64,000 nucleotides of DNA from Paenibacillus antri (GTDB lineage Bacteria > Bacillota > Bacilli > Paenibacillales > YIM-B00363). The DNA lies in NCBI RefSeq assembly GCF_005765165.1, contig NZ_VCIW01000019.1:62001-126000 (forward strand), given 5' to 3'. Each line of letters opens with the position of its first letter. The stretch's first letter is position 1. The position numbers were made by a program, and so were the translations under genes. This document shows positions 61,677 to 64,000 of this stretch, piece after piece. The notes below the pieces were generated by a model. That model did not search any database, had not been told where the DNA came from, and saw only the letters and a program-made list of their open reading frames with translations.

Positions 61677-62149
61677 CGGACGATGCCCTCCTTCCGCAGC
61701 AATCTTCGGAAGCTCCCCGTGAGCGCCCGCGCGGCCGCATAGACGAATACCGCTTCCGCGAGCGACAGCCAGCTCGGCCAGCCGTCGGCAGGCTTCCACG
61801 CGCCTAAGGCAACCATAGCGAAATCGACCCCGAGCAGAGCCGTCACGGCGAGCGCCGCGGCGGACGCCTCCCGGAGCGGCCGAACGCGGTCGGCCACCGC
61901 GTCGATCGCCCATACGACGATAAGCGGGGTGAGGAAATATAGGTTCAGCATGCGCAGGTAGAGCGCTTGAAGCGTGGGCGGCACATCCACGAGCTTCAGG
62001 TTGAGGAACGCCACGTTGAACATCGCGTCCTTCACGAACACCGCGACCATCCAGCATAGCACGAGCGCCAGCGCCGGCAGACGCTTCGTCTTCACGACGA
62101 ACGACAAGAAAGCAAGAATCGATACCGCGAGCAACGCGACGACGGCCAC
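61673..62149 (-). CDS. Small polytopic membrane protein
   Basis: About 158-aa protein with four to five helices (AVVALLAVSILAFLSFVV, ALALVLCWMVAVFV, FLTPLIVVWAID, AALAVTALLGVDFAMVAL). The frame opens at 62197, but that ATG lacks a ribosome site; GTG 62149 has GAAGGGCGGGG upstream. It is coupled to the next membrane gene by a GTGA overlap, so the pair likely acts together. No family recognised. Confidence 0.68.
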   Translation of the reverse strand: MAVVALLAVSILAFLSFVVKTKRLPALALVLCWMVAVFVKDAMFNVAFLNLKLVDVPPTLQALYLRMLNLYFLTPLIVVWAIDAVADRVRPLREASAAALAVTALLGVDFAMVALGAWKPADGWPSWLSLAEAVFVYAAARALTGSFRRLLRKEGIVR

Positions 62150-62237
62150 GCCATCCCCGCCCTTCGTAACGGAGTCACAAACATATTCTATATGCAAATA
62201 TGCCCATAACGCGCGTCGCTAAACGGATTTTCCGCAG

Positions 62238-62711
62238 TTATGCCTTCGCCAGCAACCCCTTATACATCTTAATCGCTTGGAAATGCATGCCTTCGTGGTA
62301 CAATGTAAAATTCAGGAACGCATCCGTGGCCGTAAGCGTGATGCCCGTCGACGTCGTATAGGGCTTCGGCGCGCCTTCATGCAGCCGGCCGTCCCACGTG
62401 TCGACGATCCGTTTCGTTTGGTCGCGAAGCATCTCCGTCAACTCGGCCAGCGCGGGCGGACGATCGGCCCACGTTGCGGGCGACGAGCCCGGGGCGAACC
62501 ATGCGGCGAACCCTTCGGGAATTTCGGCTTCCCTCCCTTGCGCCGAGAACGCGAAGCGCTCCTGCACAAAGTAAATATGCCCGGCCTGCCATAACACCGA
62601 ATTCCGGAATCCGGCCGGAACCGCAGCCGCCTGCGCCTCCGATACGTCCTGCAGCGCCTTCACGGTCTGACCTCGAACGAACGCCAATTGCTCGAACAAA
62701 TACGCGGACAT
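62238..62711 (-). CDS. DinB-like domain protein (second copy)
   Basis: About 157-aa four-helix-bundle DinB_2 protein with a metal-binding pattern: H in QAGHIYFVQE (near residue 45) and LYHEGMHFQ near the C-terminus. It is distinct from the DinB at 2118-2576. AAGGAG fits the second ATG (62711) better than the first (62717). Function unknown. Confidence 0.82.
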   Translation of the reverse strand: MSAYLFEQLAFVRGQTVKALQDVSEAQAAAVPAGFRNSVLWQAGHIYFVQERFAFSAQGREAEIPEGFAAWFAPGSSPATWADRPPALAELTEMLRDQTKRIVDTWDGRLHEGAPKPYTTSTGITLTATDAFLNFTLYHEGMHFQAIKMYKGLLAKA

Positions 62712-62852
62712 GGGCATGCACTCCTTAAAGGATTGGATGAATTTGGAGAACAGTATACCATAACCCTTATCCTTCCGTTACGGTTGTCCTCCGATTTGCG
62801 TTATAATAGGATTTATCCGAAATTCGATCGACGACAAAGGAGGCGGCGAACC

Positions 62853-63530
62853 ATGGCCGACGCGCCGGAACAGCGATTCAAAATATGCGCCTATTGCCAA
62901 ACGTCGAAGCCCGCCGCCGACTTCCTGCGACGCACGGGCCGACGCGCCGGCAAGAACGCTAGGCGGGGACCTTGCCGCGCGTGCCGGATCGAGCGCAAGA
63001 CGAAGCTCTTGCCCGCACCGGAGCCGCAGCCAGCGCTTTCACACGCGCACGCGGCCCCCCCGCCTCCGGCGGATCCCGCTTCGCCGCAGCCGAAGAAACC
63101 CGCTTGGCGGCGCCCGCCGCTGCCCGCGCCGACGCCGCGGCCCGAGGGGCCGGACGTCTCGGTGCTCCGCGTCAACCGTCAAGGGCTCGTCGGCATGCGC
63201 GGCAAGACGGACAAGGGCCGGCGTTGGTACCAAGAGACCGATCTCGAGACGGCGGTCACGCTCGTCAAGGAGCACGCCGCCGTCGTCGTCAACCGGCATA
63301 CGATCCGCCGCATCTACAGCAATAAGGCGTTCCGGCGTTACATCTTGGACCGGGACAGGTACACCTGCTTTTTCTGCGGAGAGCCCGGCGACACGATCGA
63401 CCATCTGCTCCCTCGGGCCAAGGGCGGACATACGACGCCGGTCAACTGCGTGTGCGCCTGCAATCTATGCAACCAGAGCAAGGCGGATACGGATCTCCAG
63501 GTCTTCATCGAGCGAAGGCGCGGCGAATAA
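62853..63530 (+). CDS. HNH endonuclease with N-terminal zinc ribbon
   Basis: 225-aa protein. An N-terminal four-cysteine zinc finger (C12-x2-C15, C41-x2-C44) is followed by a basic and then Pro-rich linker (about 50-105), a middle helical domain (about 105-165) and a C-terminal HNH domain: C172-x2-C175, D183-H184 (TIDHLLPRAKGG), N198 and C203-x2-C206-N207. The domain looks catalytically complete. No phage terminase, methylase or CRISPR gene is near, so it is probably a stand-alone nuclease. The ATG follows AAAGGAGG. A TATAAT lies at 62802 with a weak -35. Confidence 0.85.
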   Translation: MADAPEQRFKICAYCQTSKPAADFLRRTGRRAGKNARRGPCRACRIERKTKLLPAPEPQPALSHAHAAPPPPADPASPQPKKPAWRRPPLPAPTPRPEGPDVSVLRVNRQGLVGMRGKTDKGRRWYQETDLETAVTLVKEHAAVVVNRHTIRRIYSNKAFRRYILDRDRYTCFFCGEPGDTIDHLLPRAKGGHTTPVNCVCACNLCNQSKADTDLQVFIERRRGE

Positions 63531-63531
63531 G

Positions 63532-63570
63532 AAGAGACGCCTCGGAGGTTTTCCTCAGGTGTCTCTTTTT
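63532..63570. terminator. Intrinsic terminator between HNH and GPH genes
   Basis: AGAGACgCCT/AGGtGTCTCT stem followed by TTTTTCG on the plus strand; A-rich flank allows bidirectional function for the minus-strand symporter gene. Confidence 0.75.
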
Positions 63571-63578
63571 CGTTTCCC

Positions 63579-64000
63579 TTACCTCTCTTTCGCCGGCTCC
63601 CCCTTATCGAGTTTGACGAAGAACGACACGGCGACCGAGATCGCGATCAGTCCGAGCGGCACGACGCTGATCAAGGTCCGGAACGTCGCCTCCGGATTCG
63701 GCCCCGGATTGTCGCCGCTCTCGTAGCCGAAGAGAATGCCGACCACGAGGAACGCCAAGGCGGAGATCAGGCCGCTGGAACGCGTGATGAAGCCGCTTAC
63801 GGCCGTGTAGATTCCTTCGCGGCGACGTCCTGTCTTCTCGTAGTCCCGATCGATGATCATGCCGGAGACGATCGGCGGCGTCACGAAAAATCCGGCGAGC
63901 CCGAACCCGACGAGAATGCCCGCCGCGATACCGGTAGCGAGAGAGTTGCCGAACCACAGCGGGATGACGGACAGCCCGTAGGCGATCAAGCTCAGCCTCC
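63579..64000 (-). CDS. GPH-family sugar:cation symporter, C-terminal part (truncated by window edge)
   Basis: The frame is open from 64000 to the stop at 63579, giving about 140 residues. Four helices and the loop DYEKTGRRREGIYTAVSGFITRSSG match the central-to-C-terminal part of MFS_2/glycoside-pentoside-hexuronide symporters. The first visible TTG/ATG-like codon (63989) is internal. The substrate cannot be judged. Confidence 0.82.
   Translation of the reverse strand, partial: RLSLIAYGLSVIPLWFGNSLATGIAAGILVGFGLAGFFVTPPIVSGMIIDRDYEKTGRRREGIYTAVSGFITRSSGLISALAFLVVGILFGYESGDNPGPNPEATFRTLISVVPLGLIAISVAVSFFVKLDKGEPAKER

Noticed and set aside
63579-63989. Treating the GPH symporter fragment as a complete 136-aa protein
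   Set aside because: The frame is open through 64000 and the fragment matches only the C-terminal part of a ~450-aa transporter.

Overview
The window looks like a chromosomal segment of a high-GC, spore-forming Bacillota, most likely Paenibacillaceae (Paenibacillus/Cohnella-like). The evidence is strong AAGGAGG-type ribosome sites, frequent GTG/TTG starts, a YdjO-type cold protein, PdaA, a SpoIIM-domain protein, a guanidine-I riboswitch in front of gdx, and a GlnR/TnrA operator. No tRNA, rRNA, CRISPR array or intact prophage was seen. Most of the window is core or house-keeping sequence; the accessory signals are one degenerate IS1595-like element and two families of short intergenic repeats.

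Layout. 0-5.8 kb: end of a spore-photolyase-like radical SAM gene, aldo/keto reductase, YdjO, a cold shock protein, DinB plus arylamine N-acetyltransferase, an array of palindromic repeats, and a quinone reductase-pirin-hypothetical operon. 5.8-9.2 kb: a UgpA-UgpE-UgpB-like uptake operon without its own ATPase. 9.3-18.4 kb: an orphan membrane protein, a DUF72/kinase-like/RDD operon, a SpoIIM-domain membrane protein, and a five-gene MoxR-DUF58 operon. 18.4-25.5 kb: a UbiA/MenA prenyltransferase, the SOS-box-bearing IS1595-like gene, glnK-amtB, an FAD oxidoreductase with an ECF41 sigma factor, and uppP. 25.5-36.2 kb: a pseudouridine synthase with an RGG-like N-terminus, small proteins, a soluble Ser/Thr kinase, glutathione peroxidase, a formate dehydrogenase-like gene with fdhD and DUF2294, ExoD, DedA, a PadR pair, and riboswitch-gdx. 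36.3-43 kb: a second repeat array, glnS, and an ABC exporter with its two-component system. 43-61 kb: a signalling-rich stretch with four c-di-GMP proteins, a CheY-like protein, a response regulator overlapping a 1046-residue double-kinase receptor, pdaA, a second cold shock protein and an iron alcohol dehydrogenase. 61-64 kb: two small membrane proteins, a second DinB, an HNH nuclease and a truncated GPH sugar symporter.

The most interesting regulatory readings are these. (1) A LexA-type box lies in the spacer of a near-consensus promoter driving a transposase-like protein that has lost its catalytic acids, inside 31-bp imperfect inverted repeats. (2) An ECF41-type promoter (TGTCACA-N16-CGTT) precedes an oxidoreductase-ECF41 operon, implying autoregulation. 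(3) A perfect TGTNA-N7-TNACA box precedes glnK-amtB. (4) A promoter and palindromic operator precede padR. All functional statements are read from sequence and remembered family features; no database search was possible.
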